A DNA stretch of 64,000 nucleotides from Rhodocyclales bacterium. GTDB lineage: Bacteria; Pseudomonadota; Gammaproteobacteria; Burkholderiales; Rhodocyclaceae. This document shows positions 40,619 through 49,748 of the stretch, one piece after another; positions within the stretch are counted from its first letter, which is position 1, and the number at the start of each line of letters is the position of its first letter. Both the position numbers and the translations under genes were made by a program. Below the pieces are notes generated by a model that did no database searches, had not been told where the DNA came from, and was given only the letters and a program-made list of their open reading frames with translations. The stretch is from positions 1-64,000 of the forward strand of contig JACRJA010000017.1 in NCBI GenBank assembly GCA_016235745.1. The letters run 5' to 3'.

Positions 40619-41170
40619 ATGCGCGCTCTGCCACTTCGTGCCCTTGCCTGTCTTGCCGCGCTCATGGGGGGGTGTGCCGGAGCGCCCTGGAACGACCCCG
40701 AACGCCTGGCCGCGCCGGCGGCGGGCGCCGCAGGCTCGGCGCTCGTGTTCTCGTCCTCGTCGATGAACGTCAACGGCTCGAGCTCGGGCAGCGCCGCCGG
40801 CGGTGCCAATACCGTCACCCCTACGCCCGTGTCGCACGCCGCGCTGCTGCGCCAACTGGGCGGCGCGGCGCTCATCGCCTATGCGCTCTACGACCCGTTC
40901 GATCCCAACTGGCGCATCGAAGTGGAGGAAGCGCCCGCCTACGGCACGGCGCGCATCCGCATGAGCATGCGTACCCTCACCACCGGCGGTCAGGGCGAGG
41001 CCTACACCATCTTTCGCCGCGCGGCCAAGGAGATCGCCTCGCGCCGCGGCGCGGCGAATTTCGAGATCGTCTCGTACGAAGAGGGGATCCACTCCACCCG
41101 GCCGCTCGCGCAGCGCTATGCGGTGGGCGACGTACGGCTCGTCGGGCTGCCCCCTGAAGAGGGGCGCTGA
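40619..41170 (+). CDS. Hypothetical lipoprotein, CC0125/CC1285-like
   Basis: 183 residues. The signal MRALPLRALACLAALMGGC ends at lipidation Cys19. A Ser/Gly/Asn-rich segment (~45-70) leads to a hydrophobic patch (LGGAALIAYALYDPFDPNW) and a mixed alpha/beta C-terminal half (YGTARIRMSMRTLTTGGQGE, YTIFRRAAKEIASRRGAANF, EIVSYEEGI), as in small periplasmic lipoproteins of unknown function. It begins 9 bases after flgL and so could be co-transcribed with flgKL, but a flagellar role is only inferred. Confidence 0.7.
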   Translation: MRALPLRALACLAALMGGCAGAPWNDPERLAAPAAGAAGSALVFSSSSMNVNGSSSGSAAGGANTVTPTPVSHAALLRQLGGAALIAYALYDPFDPNWRIEVEEAPAYGTARIRMSMRTLTTGGQGEAYTIFRRAAKEIASRRGAANFEIVSYEEGIHSTRPLAQRYAVGDVRLVGLPPEEGR

Positions 41171-41198
41171 GGCGCTCGAAGCGCCCGCGACGATGCCT

Positions 41199-41753
41199 TC
41201 ATAGGCGCTCTCGGGGGGAGGAAGGGGCGGGGCGCCGTCCCAGCGTCTTCACCAGCACGCCGTGCCGCGGATGGCGCAGGTGATGGGCGAGCGCGGCGCG
41301 TACCGTCTCGAAGGCGAGCTCGTCCCACGGGATGTGGCGCAGCGGAAAAAGGCGCGTCTCCAGGCTTTCTTCGCCGGGGGCGACGTCTAGGCTGAGCAGA
41401 TTCGCCCGGTAGAAAAGGTGGACCTGTTGGATGGCGGGAACGTCGATGAGCGCCTGCAGCGTGCCGACCTCCACCAGCGCGCCGGCTTCTTCCCAGGTCT
41501 CGCGCATCGCCGCTTCCACCGTGGATTCGCCGTTTTCCATGAAGCCGGCCGGCAGCGTCCACCATCCCAGCCGCGGCTCGATCGCGCGGCGGCACAGCAA
41601 GACCTGGTTCTTCCAGCGCGGGATCGCTCCGACGACGAGTTTCGGGTTTTGATAGTGGATCTCGCCGCAATGAGAACACACGTGCCTTGGCCGGTTGTCA
41701 CCGGCCGGGATGAGGACGTGCAGCGGATGACCGCAGACGGTACAGTAGTTCAT
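41199..41753 (-). CDS. Nudix hydrolase with N-terminal zinc ribbon
   Basis: 184 residues from ATG 41753. A zinc ribbon is formed by CTVCG and CSHCG. The Nudix box is GFMENGESTVEAAMRETWEE-AG, matching Gx5Ex7REUxEExGU. Such proteins hydrolyse nucleoside diphosphates linked to another group (ADP-ribose, NADH, FAD or similar); the substrate cannot be read from the sequence. It converges on the flg operon lipoprotein gene. Confidence 0.9.
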   Translation of the reverse strand: MNYCTVCGHPLHVLIPAGDNRPRHVCSHCGEIHYQNPKLVVGAIPRWKNQVLLCRRAIEPRLGWWTLPAGFMENGESTVEAAMRETWEEAGALVEVGTLQALIDVPAIQQVHLFYRANLLSLDVAPGEESLETRLFPLRHIPWDELAFETVRAALAHHLRHPRHGVLVKTLGRRPAPSSPRERL

Positions 41754-41822
41754 CGCTCGCTCATGAGCGCCTCGATGGCAATGGGCGCTCGTCGAGTATA
41801 CCTTCTTTGCGCTGAGGCAGAG

Positions 41823-41966
41823 GGGCACCGCGCACAACCTACTACGCGGCCGCATGGCGGCGTTGCGCGGTGCTCGCAGGCTCGCCTATTTGCAGGATAT
41901 GTCTCGCCTGCTGCGCTTACGGGCGCCTTGCCCTGCAGCCGCTCGCGACGGTTGTTCGCGGCGCCC
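41823..41966 (-). repeat. ~145-bp palindromic-ended repeat, copy B
   Basis: Inverted relative to copy A. It begins GGGCACCGCGCACAA and ends GTTGTTCGCGGCGCCC. It occupies the gap between the nudix gene and grxD. Confidence 0.85.
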
Positions 41967-42042
41967 AGAGTTTCCATCTTGACGCCGCCCGCTGTGGCTC
42001 GTTAAGATGGCTTTCCCCCAACTGTGCACGGCAAGGACTTCC

Positions 42043-42366
42043 ATGGACATCCAGGAAAAAATCCGTCAGCAGATCGCCGCCGACCCGGTGGTGCTCTATA
42101 TGAAAGGCACGCCCGATTTTCCCTTGTGCGGCTTCTCCGCGGCGGTGGTGCAGGCGCTGCGCCGCTGCGGCCTGAAAGACTTCGCTGCCTACAACGTGCT
42201 CGAAGACGAGGCGCTGCGCCAGGGGATCAAGGAATACGCCAACTGGCCGACGATTCCCCAGCTCTACGTTAAGGGGGAATTCATCGGCGGGGCGGACATC
42301 GTGCGCGAGATGTACGAGTCGGGCGAGCTGCAGGCGCTCTTGAAAGAAGCCGGCGTGCTCGCCTGA
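42043..42366 (+). CDS. grxD: Monothiol glutaredoxin (Grx4 type)
   Basis: 107 residues. The monothiol active site is C29-GFS32 within YMKGTPDFPLCGFSA; WPTIPQLYVKGEFIGGADIV completes the glutathione site. It carries and senses [2Fe-2S] clusters and supplies them to apoproteins. AAGGA precedes the ATG. It is bracketed by repeat copies B and C in the same orientation. Confidence 0.95.
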   Translation: MDIQEKIRQQIAADPVVLYMKGTPDFPLCGFSAAVVQALRRCGLKDFAAYNVLEDEALRQGIKEYANWPTIPQLYVKGEFIGGADIVREMYESGELQALLKEAGVLA

Positions 42367-42372
42367 GCCTTC

Positions 42373-42516
42373 GGGGCGCCGCGAACCACCTACTGCGCGG
42401 CCGCATGGCGGCGTTGCGCGGTGCTCGCAGGCTCGCCTATCTTCATGATATGTCTCGCCTGCTGCGCTCCGGTCGCCTTGCCCTGCAGCCGCTCGCGACG
42501 GTCGTTCGCGGTGCCT
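42373..42516 (-). repeat. ~145-bp palindromic-ended repeat, copy C
   Basis: Same orientation as copy B. It begins GGGGCGCCGCGAAC six bases after the grxD stop and ends GTTCGCGGTGCC five bases before the argH stop, so it fills the entire convergent gap. Confidence 0.85.
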
Positions 42517-42520
42517 TTTT

Positions 42521-43921
42521 TCAGGTGCGCTTCAGCCGCGCCCGGGCCTGCGCGATCGCCTCGCGTACCGCCTCGGGCGCGGTGCCGCCGATGTGCCGCC
42601 GCTGCGCGAGCGAGCCCTCGATCGTCAGCACCCGATACACGTCTTCTTCGATGAGGGGGCTGAAACCGCGCAGCACTTCGAGCGGCAGCTCGGCCAGATC
42701 CACGCCGCGCGCCTCGGCCTCGCGCACGGCGCGCGCCACCGCCTCGTGCGCGTCGCGAAAGGGCACTCCCTTCTTCACCAGATAGTCGGCCAGATCGGTG
42801 GCCGTGGCGAATCCCTGGCGCAACGCTTCGCGCATCGCCTCGGGACGCACGGTGATGCCACCCACCATCTCGGCGTAGATTACGAGCGTGTCGAGCACGG
42901 TATCGACGGCGTCGAAGAGCGGCTCCTTGTCTTCCTGGTTGTCCTTGTTGTAGGCGAGCGGCTGCGCTTTCATGAGGGTGATGAGTCCCATGAGGTGTCC
43001 ATAGACCCGTCCCGTCTTGCCGCGCACGAGTTCTGGCACGTCCGGATTTTTCTTCTGCGGCATGATGGATGAGCCGGTGCAGAAGCGGTCGGCCAGGGTG
43101 ATGAAGCCGAAGCGCGGCGTCATCCACAGGATGAGCTCCTCGGAGAAACGCGACAGGTGCATCATCACAAGGGATGCCGCCGCGAGGAATTCGATGGCAA
43201 AGTCGCGGTCGCTCACCGCGTCGAGCGAGTTGCGGCACACGTCCTCGAAGCCGAGCTCGCGGGCGACGAACTCACGATCGATGGGAAAGGTGGTACCGGC
43301 GAGCGCCGCCGCGCCCAGCGGCAGGCGATTGACGCGCCGGCGCGCGTCGCGCAGCCGCTCGCGGTCGCGCTCGAGCATCTCCACGTAGGCCATGAGGTGG
43401 TGGCCGAAAGTTACCGGCTGCGCCACCTGCAGGTGGGTGAAGCCAGGCATGGGCGTGGCCGCGTGCGCTTCGGCTAGGTCGATGAGCGCGCCTTGCAGTG
43501 CTTCGAGCGCTTCGACGATGGCGTCGATCTGTTCGCGCAGCCACAGGCGCAGGTCGGTGGCAACCTGGTCGTTGCGGCTGCGCCCGGTATGCAGGCGCTT
43601 GCCCGCATCGCCCACCAGGGCTGTGAGGCGCTTCTCGATGTTGAGGTGCACGTCCTCGTCGTCCAGCGACCAGGGAAACTCCCCGCGCGCGATCTCGTCG
43701 CGGATCTGGGCCATGCCGCGCTCGATGTCGGCCAGGTCCTGCGCGCTCAGGATGCCTTGGCGCGCGAGCATTTTTGCGTGGGCGAGCGAGCCGCGGATGT
43801 CGTGCTCGGCAAGCCGCCGGTCGAAGGGAATCGAAGCGGTGTAGCGCTTGACGCGCTCGGAGACGGGTTCGGCGAAGCGTCCCGACCAGGTCTTGGCGGG
43901 CATGTGCGGCGTGTCGGTCAT
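42521..43921 (-). CDS. argH: Argininosuccinate lyase
   Basis: 466 residues from ATG 43921. The fumarase/aspartase family signature is [47 protein letters not shown] and [20 protein letters not shown] are ArgH landmarks. It cleaves argininosuccinate to arginine and fumarate. A TATAAT for this gene (43960-43955 on the minus strand) lies at the very border of repeat copy D, so its -35 region must lie inside the repeat. Confidence 0.97.
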   Translation of the reverse strand: MTDTPHMPAKTWSGRFAEPVSERVKRYTASIPFDRRLAEHDIRGSLAHAKMLARQGILSAQDLADIERGMAQIRDEIARGEFPWSLDDEDVHLNIEKRLTALVGDAGKRLHTGRSRNDQVATDLRLWLREQIDAIVEALEALQGALIDLAEAHAATPMPGFTHLQVAQPVTFGHHLMAYVEMLERDRERLRDARRRVNRLPLGAAALAGTTFPIDREFVARELGFEDVCRNSLDAVSDRDFAIEFLAAASLVMMHLSRFSEELILWMTPRFGFITLADRFCTGSSIMPQKKNPDVPELVRGKTGRVYGHLMGLITLMKAQPLAYNKDNQEDKEPLFDAVDTVLDTLVIYAEMVGGITVRPEAMREALRQGFATATDLADYLVKKGVPFRDAHEAVARAVREAEARGVDLAELPLEVLRGFSPLIEEDVYRVLTIEGSLAQRRHIGGTAPEAVREAIAQARARLKRT

Positions 43922-43960
43922 GGTGAGGAAGAAGGCTTGGCAATGAAAGAGAGGATTATA

Positions 43961-44103
43961 GGGCACCTCGAACAACCTGCTGCGCGGCCGCATGGCGGCG
44001 TTGCGTGGTGCTCGCAGGCTCGCCTATCTTCACGATAGGTCTCGCCTGCTGCGCTCCGGGCGCCTGGCCCTGTAGCCGCTCGCGACGGTCGTTCGCGGCA
44101 CCC
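43961..44103 (-). repeat. ~145-bp palindromic-ended repeat, copy D
   Basis: Same orientation as copies B and C. It begins GGGCACCTCGAACAA and ends GTTCGCGGCACCC. It separates argH from hemC. Confidence 0.85.
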
Positions 44104-44195
44104 GATAAGGCCGCAGGGCGCCGCGGCGACGATGATAGAATCGCCGCATCCGTTCGTCGTCGGCGCTCGTGCCCGCGCACGCCATGGGAGAATTC

Positions 44196-45155
44196 ATGAC
44201 AGAAGAAATCACCGCCTGCCCGCCTCCGTCGCGTCTGGTCATCGCCACCCGCGAAAGCCGCCTCGCCCTGTGGCAGGCGCAGTTCGTCAAGGCCCGGCTC
44301 GAGGCGCTCTATCCCGGCTGCCGCGTCGAATTCCTGGGCCTGACCACGCGCGGCGACCGCATCCTCGATCGTCCCCTGGCGAAGGTGGGTGGCAAGGGGC
44401 TCTTCGTCAAGGAGCTGGAGGCGGCGCTGCTCGCGGGGGAAGCCGATCTGGCGGTGCATTCGATGAAGGACGTGCCGATGGTGCTCGACGAGGCGTTCGC
44501 GCTCGCCGCCACGCTCGCGCGCGAGGAGCCGGCCGACGCCTTCGTCTCGAACCGCTACGCCAGCCTCGACGATCTGCCGCCGGGGGCGGTGGTGGGCACT
44601 TCCTCGCTGCGGCGTCAGGCGCAACTCATCGCGCAGTACCCTTATCTGGCGGTGAATCCCTTGCGCGGCAATCTCGACACGCGCCTGCGCAAGCTCGACG
44701 AGGGGCAGTTCGACGCCATCATCCTCGCCGCGGCCGGTTTGCGCCGCCTGGAGCTGGGCGAGCGCATCCGGGCGGTGCTGCCGGTCGAGGTCAGCCTGCC
44801 GGCGGCGGGGCAGGGGGCGCTGGGCATCGAGTGCCTGGCCGAACGCGCGGACGTGCGCTCCTGGCTCGCGCCGCTTGCCGATCCCGTCACCACCGCCTGC
44901 GTGGCCGCCGAGCGGGCCTTCGCGCGCGTGCTGGGCGGTAGCTGCGAAGTGCCCATCGCCGCCTATGCCGTGCCCGAGGGTGGGGAACTTTGGTTGCGCG
45001 GCCGGGTGGCCGAGCCCGATGGCAGCCGCATCTACGGCGGCGAGATCCGCGGGCCGCTCCCGGCGGCAGCCCAATTGGGCGAGACCCTGGCGCAGCGCCT
45101 GCTCGATGAAGGGGCGGCGGCGCTCGTCGCGGCGCTCTCGGGCGGCGCGGCATGA
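44196..45155 (+). CDS. hemC: Porphobilinogen deaminase (hydroxymethylbilane synthase)
   Basis: 319 residues from ATG 44196; GGGAG five bases earlier decides this start over an in-frame ATG 27 bases upstream. It polymerises four porphobilinogens in heme synthesis. Substrate-binding HSMKDVP (catalytic Asp92), [11 protein letters not shown] and NLDTRLRKL are present, and Cys250 in [13 protein letters not shown] carries the dipyrromethane cofactor. Its stop overlaps hemD. Confidence 0.97.
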   Translation: MTEEITACPPPSRLVIATRESRLALWQAQFVKARLEALYPGCRVEFLGLTTRGDRILDRPLAKVGGKGLFVKELEAALLAGEADLAVHSMKDVPMVLDEAFALAATLAREEPADAFVSNRYASLDDLPPGAVVGTSSLRRQAQLIAQYPYLAVNPLRGNLDTRLRKLDEGQFDAIILAAAGLRRLELGERIRAVLPVEVSLPAAGQGALGIECLAERADVRSWLAPLADPVTTACVAAERAFARVLGGSCEVPIAAYAVPEGGELWLRGRVAEPDGSRIYGGEIRGPLPAAAQLGETLAQRLLDEGAAALVAALSGGAA

Positions 45156-45931
45156 AAGCGTCGCCGCCCGCCGTTTGGGTGACGCGGCCGCGCGCGCAGG
45201 CGCAGCGGCTCGAGGCGCTGCTGCGTGAGCAAGGGTTCGTGCCGGTGGCGGCGCCCTTGCTCGCGATCGAACCGATCGAGGACGAAACGAAAGCGGCGCA
45301 GCTCGCCGCCGCGCTGGACGGCTACGCCTGGGTTTTCTTCGTCAACCGCAGCGCCGTCGAACTGGCCGTGCCGCGCCTGCGCCGCCATCGAGACTGGCCG
45401 CCGGGGCCGCCGGTGATGACGGTGGGCGAGGGCAGCGCCGCCTCGTTGCGTGATCTGGGATTCGCAGAGGTCGTCTTTCCCCCTGAAGGGGCGGATTCGG
45501 AGGCGGTGCTCGCGCTGCCGCAGTGTGCGCCCGCCGCCGTCTGCGGCCGTCGGGTGCTGATCGTCAAAGGGGAGGGCGGACGGGCCTTGCTCGCGCAGAC
45601 CCTGACCGAGCGCGGCGCCTGCGTCGACACCTGGGTATGTTATCGTCGCATCCGGCCGCAGTGGTCCGACGAGGTGCTCGCGCCGCTGCGCGAGCGGCGG
45701 CTTGCGGCGATGTTCCTCACGAGCAGCGAGGGGGTCGGGAACCTGCCGGCCTTGGTGCCTCCCGCCGATTGGCCGCGGCTCGTCGACGTGCCGGCCATCG
45801 CCGCGCACCCGCGCATTGCCGCCGCCGCGCTCGCCCTGGGGCTGAAGCAGGTCGTCACCGCGCCGTCCCCGGGCGATGCCGGGCTCGTCGCCGCCCTGGA
45901 ATCCTTGCCCGTTTTGCAGGAGAAGTGCTGA
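45152..45931 (+). CDS. hemD: Uroporphyrinogen-III synthase
   Basis: 259 residues. [20 protein letters not shown] starts the protein, [14 protein letters not shown] and [16 protein letters not shown] continue the weakly conserved HemD pattern, and [17 protein letters not shown] matches the C-terminal SSxxxxN loop. It closes hydroxymethylbilane to uroporphyrinogen III. It overlaps hemC and hemX by a few bases. Confidence 0.92.
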   Translation: MKASPPAVWVTRPRAQAQRLEALLREQGFVPVAAPLLAIEPIEDETKAAQLAAALDGYAWVFFVNRSAVELAVPRLRRHRDWPPGPPVMTVGEGSAASLRDLGFAEVVFPPEGADSEAVLALPQCAPAAVCGRRVLIVKGEGGRALLAQTLTERGACVDTWVCYRRIRPQWSDEVLAPLRERRLAAMFLTSSEGVGNLPALVPPADWPRLVDVPAIAAHPRIAAAALALGLKQVVTAPSPGDAGLVAALESLPVLQEKC

Positions 45932-47283
45932 TGAACGAACCCAGAGCACAGGAAGAAACCAAGCCTTCGGGGCAGGATCCCCTGGCGGCCGAAACGCCCG
46001 CCGCGGCTGCGGGCGGTGCAACTGCCGGGACCGAAACTCCTTTCCCCTCTCCGCCTGCGGGCGATGCCGCAGCCGCCCAGGCCCAAAGTAGCGCTTCGGC
46101 GGACTCGCCGCCACAGGGGGCTGCCAGCGCAACGCGCGGCGCGCAGGGGGCTTCAACGGCAAGCGCGGTCCCGGCGGCGGCTGCCCGTTCCTCGCGCTCC
46201 GGCCTCTGGGCGCTCGTCGCCGCGATCGCGGCGCTGCTGCTCGCCCTGGGGGCCTACGGCTATGCGCGCTACGTCGCCCAGCAAGAGTCAGAACGGCGCC
46301 AGGTGCTCGAGGAACGGCTCGGCCGGCTCGAACAGGGAGCGCGCCGCAGCGAGGAATCCTTCCAGCAGCTGCAGGGGGCGTTGACCATCTTCTCGCAGCG
46401 CTTGGACAGCGTGCAGCACACGCTCGGGCAGGTCCGTGGGCAGGTGGATGAACTGCGCGAGATCGGCCGGCTGGTAGATCGCCTGACCCAGGCGCTGGCG
46501 CAGCAGGATGAACGGCGCCTGTTCCTGGAAGCGCGCGATGCGCTCACCTATGCGCAACGGCGCATCGACTGGGCGAACGATCCGGCCACAGCGCTCACCG
46601 TGCTTGGCGAGCTCGACGCGCGCCTTGCCAAGGAAAGCCGGGGACTCTTCCTTCCCCTGCGTCAGGCGCTCGCGCGTGACCTGGAGCGGCTACGCGCCGC
46701 ACCCCGGGCCGATCTCGACGGACTCCTCGCCCGGCTCGATGCGCTGGAATCCCGCCTGCCGCAGCTCACCCTCGCCTTCGCCGCCCCCATGCCGGAGACG
46801 GCAGCGGTGACCGCGCCGCAGCTTGCTGCCGAACCTGCGCCGGAAGGCGCTTCATCGCCAGGGGAAGCGCCCTGGTATCGCCGCGCCTGGCAGACGCTGT
46901 TGCGCGGCACGGACGAAGTGCTCGCGTCGGTGGCGCGACTCGTGCGCCTGGAGCGGCTCGATGCCGTGGCGCCGGAGCTGCTCTCGCCGCAGCAGCGCCT
47001 CGTGCTGGAAGAGAACCTGCGGCTGTGGCTTGCCAGCGCCCGGCTCGCGGCGCAGGGCGGAGACGAAGCGCGCTACCGCGCCGCGCTCGGTAAAGTGCGC
47101 GAAACGCTGGTTCGCTTCTATGCAAGCGGCGATCCCGCCGTGGCGTCCACGCTCACCGCCCTCGACGAACTCGCGGCCCAGCCGGTCGCGGCGCATCGCG
47201 TGGCGCTCACCGATTCCTTCGCCGCGCTCGCCCAGATCGAGGCGCGCCTGCAGGCCGAGGCGGCTACCGCCTCCGCGCCTTGA
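45931..47283 (+). CDS. hemX: HemX-like membrane protein
   Basis: 450 residues. A Pro/Ala-rich cytoplasmic N-terminus (1-90), one transmembrane segment (SGLWALVAAIAALLLALGAY), then a coiled-coil periplasmic part (RQVLEERLGRLEQGARRSEE, LGQVRGQVDELREIGRLVDR, LEARDALTYAQRRI) as in proteobacterial HemX, annotated historically as a uroporphyrinogen methyltransferase-like protein but lacking that enzyme's domain. Role is unproven. It overlaps the hemD stop as TGATG. Confidence 0.88.
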   Translation: MNEPRAQEETKPSGQDPLAAETPAAAAGGATAGTETPFPSPPAGDAAAAQAQSSASADSPPQGAASATRGAQGASTASAVPAAAARSSRSGLWALVAAIAALLLALGAYGYARYVAQQESERRQVLEERLGRLEQGARRSEESFQQLQGALTIFSQRLDSVQHTLGQVRGQVDELREIGRLVDRLTQALAQQDERRLFLEARDALTYAQRRIDWANDPATALTVLGELDARLAKESRGLFLPLRQALARDLERLRAAPRADLDGLLARLDALESRLPQLTLAFAAPMPETAAVTAPQLAAEPAPEGASSPGEAPWYRRAWQTLLRGTDEVLASVARLVRLERLDAVAPELLSPQQRLVLEENLRLWLASARLAAQGGDEARYRAALGKVRETLVRFYASGDPAVASTLTALDELAAQPVAAHRVALTDSFAALAQIEARLQAEAATASAP

Positions 47284-47293
47284 GGAGAGCCTC

Positions 47294-48589
47294 ATGAAAG
47301 CCTTGATCACACTCGTGCTCGTGGCTGCGCTGGCGGTGGCGGCAGGGCTCGCCCTCCAGGGCGTGGACGGTTATGTCGTCTTCGTCGTGCCGCCCTGGCG
47401 CGCCCAACTGTCGCTGACGCTCTTCGCGCTGCTCCTCGTGCTTGCCGTCATTGCCCTCTACCTGTTGCTGCGCCTCGGGGTCATGCTGCTCGCCCTGCCT
47501 CGTACCCTGCGCCGGCGGCGCGAAGCGTGGCGCTTGCGCCGGGCCGTGCGCACGCTCGTGCGCCTCGTGCGCGCTCACGTGCTGGGCGATGCGGCAACGG
47601 TCCAACGGCTGGCGCAGCGGCTCGACCGGGATCCCGCCGTCGCCGAGGCCGGCGCGGCGCTCGCGGCAGTCACGGCGCTCGAGCGCAACGACGAGGCGAG
47701 GGCGGAGAATTGGCTCGCCCGTCTCGAGCGCTGGCCCGACGTCTGCACGGTGCTGGAAGCCGAGTTCGGCGTGCGTTTCTCCCGTCCCGAACGCCTGAAA
47801 GCGGCGATGGAGCGTCTGGAACGAATACCCGCTCTTCCCGAAGCCACGGCGCTGCGCCTGCGGCTCGAAGCCGCCAAGAGGGAAGAAAAGTGGCAGGAAG
47901 TGCTCGAATCGGCCCGCCGCTTGCGCGCGCTCGAATCTGTGGGGCGCCGCGAGCAAGCGTCGCGAGCGGCTGCAGGGCAAGGCGCCCGGAGCGCAGCAGG
48001 CGAGACATATCCTGCAGATAGGCGAGCCTGCGAGCACCGCGCAACGCCGCCATGCGGCCGCGCAGTAGGTTGTTCGCGGTGCCCTCTGGATGCGACCGAG
48101 GCCGCCGCCCTCATCCGCCAGGCCCATCTGCACGAGGCCTCCTCACGGCTCGCGCTTGGCGCCGATCTCTTCGCTTGGTGGAAGCGCCTGCCCAAGGAAG
48201 AACGATTCGATCCCGAGTTCCTCCTTGCCTTGGCGCATCTGGCGCTCGATCGGGGGGAAGGCACGAAGGTTCAGCCGATCCTGCAGGCTACCCTGAGCAA
48301 GCGCTGGTTGCCCGAACTGGTGCGTCTCTACCCGCTTTGCGTCGAATCGGGCAGACGGCAAGCGGCGCTCGCCCGGTTGGAAGAATGGCTCCAAGCGCAC
48401 CCGGAGGAAACGGCGGTGCTCGAGGCGCTCGTCGAACTCTGCCTCGAGCTGCAGCTGTGGGGCAAGGCGCAGGACTATCTCGCCCGCTTGCGCCGCCTCG
48501 GCGCGGATCCCAAGGTGCTCGAGCGCTTCGCCGCGCGCTTGCAGTCGGCCGAGGCCGGCCGAGGCGGGGCGATCCTTCCGGCGCCCTGA
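47294..48589 (+). CDS. hemY: HemY-like TPR membrane protein, interrupted in frame by a repeat
   Basis: 431 residues. Two N-terminal transmembrane segments (residues ~2-20, ~40-68) are followed by TPR-like helices (NDEARAENWLARLERWPDVC, KWQEVLESARRLRALES; then DATEAAALIRQAHLHEASSR, LARLEEWLQAHPEETAVLEA, LQLWGKAQDYLARLRRLGAD). HemY-N proteins lie last in hemCDXY operons; their exact role is unclear. Residues 216-264 are encoded by repeat copy E (47941-48085): about 49 extra codons, Arg/Ala/Cys-rich and without family likeness, that leave both sides in frame. Confidence 0.88.
   Translation: MKALITLVLVAALAVAAGLALQGVDGYVVFVVPPWRAQLSLTLFALLLVLAVIALYLLLRLGVMLLALPRTLRRRREAWRLRRAVRTLVRLVRAHVLGDAATVQRLAQRLDRDPAVAEAGAALAAVTALERNDEARAENWLARLERWPDVCTVLEAEFGVRFSRPERLKAAMERLERIPALPEATALRLRLEAAKREEKWQEVLESARRLRALESVGRREQASRAAAGQGARSAAGETYPADRRACEHRATPPCGRAVGCSRCPLDATEAAALIRQAHLHEASSRLALGADLFAWWKRLPKEERFDPEFLLALAHLALDRGEGTKVQPILQATLSKRWLPELVRLYPLCVESGRRQAALARLEEWLQAHPEETAVLEALVELCLELQLWGKAQDYLARLRRLGADPKVLERFAARLQSAEAGRGGAILPAP
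47941..48085 (+). repeat. ~145-bp palindromic-ended repeat, copy E, inside hemY
   Basis: It begins GGGGCGCCGCGAGCAA and ends TTGTTCGCGGTGCCC, orientation as copy A. It is read through without a stop in the hemY frame. A plausible ancestral junction (..CTCGAATCT-CTGGATGCG..) restores a continuous TPR helix region. Confidence 0.85.
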
Positions 48590-48635
48590 GCGCGCACGAA
48601 GCAATCGTCTCGCGTGCGGCGGCAAAAGGCCGTGC

Positions 48636-48641
48636 TACAAT
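48636..48641 (+). promoter_or_regulatory. -10 element of the SRP RNA gene
   Basis: TACAAT lies 9 bases before the predicted RNA 5' end. The -35 is not clear. Confidence 0.4.
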
Positions 48642-48649
48642 GCCGTCCG

Positions 48650-48748
48650 TGGCGGGTCGCCCCGCATTGCGGCGCGGGAACCGGGTCAGGGCCGGAAGGC
48701 AGCAGCCCTAACCGCTCCCCGCAAGTGCCGGGGGTCCGGCTCGCCACC
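48650..48748 (+). ncRNA. ffs: Signal recognition particle RNA (4.5S, small bacterial type)
   Basis: The apical domain GGGTCAGGGCCGGAAGGCAG then CAGCCCTAACC is the Ffh-binding hairpin with its GGAA tetraloop. The ends GTGGCG and CGCCAC (48650-48655 and 48742-48747) pair, giving a long rod of about 98 bases. It binds Ffh and directs membrane protein synthesis to the translocon. It lies between hemY and the convergent ZIP gene. Confidence 0.93.
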
Positions 48749-48753
48749 CCTCA

Positions 48754-49593
48754 TCACATCCATGCCGACAGGCCCAGCACCAGGGCGGAGCCGCTTGCCA
48801 AGGGCAGCATCGCGCGCACCCCCACCCGGCGCAGCCGGGGGGCGAATTCGTGGATCAGCACGAAGCCCATCGCCCCGGCGGCCAGGCCTGCCATCAAGAC
48901 CGCATGTTCGGCAACGGCAAGCCCCAAGCTTTTTGCCAGCAAGGCCACCGCAGGCTCGACCGAGACCGCCGCGAATCCCCAGGCCCCTGCTCTCGCCGCG
49001 GACCAGCCCGCCGCCGTGAGCAACCACATCGCCAGTACACTCTCGGGTACGTTCTGGATGGCGATGCCCAAGGCGAGGGTGGGCCCCATCACTTCGCTCA
49101 TGCTCAACGCCAACCCTTCGGGAACGTTGTGCAGGGCGAGCGCGAACAGAAACAAGAGCGCCGTGCGATCCTGTCCAGCGACCGGCGCGTGGCGGTGCGG
49201 CACGAGCCGGTCGAGCAGCGCCAGTATCCCGGCTCCGGCGCTCAGCGCCAGGGCCCATTGAGCCGCCGCCGGCGCCCACGCCTCGTGCGCCGCGATCTCC
49301 TGCAGTGCGGGCACGATCAAACCGACGATCACGCTCGTGCCCATCACGCCAGCGGCAAAGATCTCGGCCGTGACGGGAGAAGCCGCCACCCACGACGACA
49401 GGGTACGCGCGAGCAGCAGGCCGCCGAGGGCGGCGAGCAGGGAGAGGCACACGAGCAAGCCCCAGGGCGAGATGGCCTGCAGCCGTGCCAAGGATGCGAA
49501 GAGCACCACGGCCGCACCACCGAGCCAGATCGCCCAGCCGATGGCGGCGCGGGACACGAGCGGTGCGGTGCGCGTAAGGACTTTGCTGATCAT
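48754..49593 (-). CDS. ZIP-family divalent metal transporter
   Basis: 279 residues with about eight membrane segments. The ZIP metal-binding signature in segment 4 is ALHNVPEGLALSM, and segment 5 has GIAIQNVPESVLAM. The cytoplasmic His-containing stretch (VPHRHAPVAGQDR) fits the variable loop. It takes up Zn, Fe or Mn. A palindrome resembling a Fur box upstream suggests iron-responsive control, but the metal cannot be read from sequence. Confidence 0.9.
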   Translation of the reverse strand: MISKVLTRTAPLVSRAAIGWAIWLGGAAVVLFASLARLQAISPWGLLVCLSLLAALGGLLLARTLSSWVAASPVTAEIFAAGVMGTSVIVGLIVPALQEIAAHEAWAPAAAQWALALSAGAGILALLDRLVPHRHAPVAGQDRTALLFLFALALHNVPEGLALSMSEVMGPTLALGIAIQNVPESVLAMWLLTAAGWSAARAGAWGFAAVSVEPAVALLAKSLGLAVAEHAVLMAGLAAGAMGFVLIHEFAPRLRRVGVRAMLPLASGSALVLGLSAWM

Positions 49594-49664
49594 GGCGGGC
49601 TCCTTCGAGGTCTATTGCCGTGCGTTCTGGAGTCATGATAGGGAAAACGGCCATTGAACTCAAA

Positions 49665-49690
49665 TGATATTGAGAAATAATCTCAATTAA
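49665..49690. promoter_or_regulatory. Fur-box-like palindrome upstream of the ZIP gene
   Basis: TTGAGAAATAATCTCAA (49670-49686) is an inverted repeat TTGAGA-N5-TCTCAA in an AT-rich patch, similar to the beta-proteobacterial Fur site TGAGAAT-N-ATTCTCA. It lies between ZIP and dnaX. Confidence 0.5.
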
Positions 49691-49748
49691 AAATTCCCAT
49701 CCCGGCGCACTTCGTGGTCGCGGCGCAAGAATCCGGTAGAATTCACTC

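Noticed and set aside
41823-44103. Repeat copies B-D considered as a CRISPR array
   Set aside because: Units are about 145 bp, unevenly spaced by whole genes, with inverted ends; no 25-40 bp repeats with unique spacers occur anywhere I looked.
46823-47293. Open frame continuing upstream of hemY through hemX
   Set aside because: Different frame from hemX, which is well supported there; hemY's start at 47294 follows GAGGAGAG and begins with a membrane segment.
47936-48088. TCTG target-site duplication around repeat copy E
   Set aside because: The 4-base match flanks the element, but removing one copy plus the element would shift the hemY frame, so the duplication is not supported.
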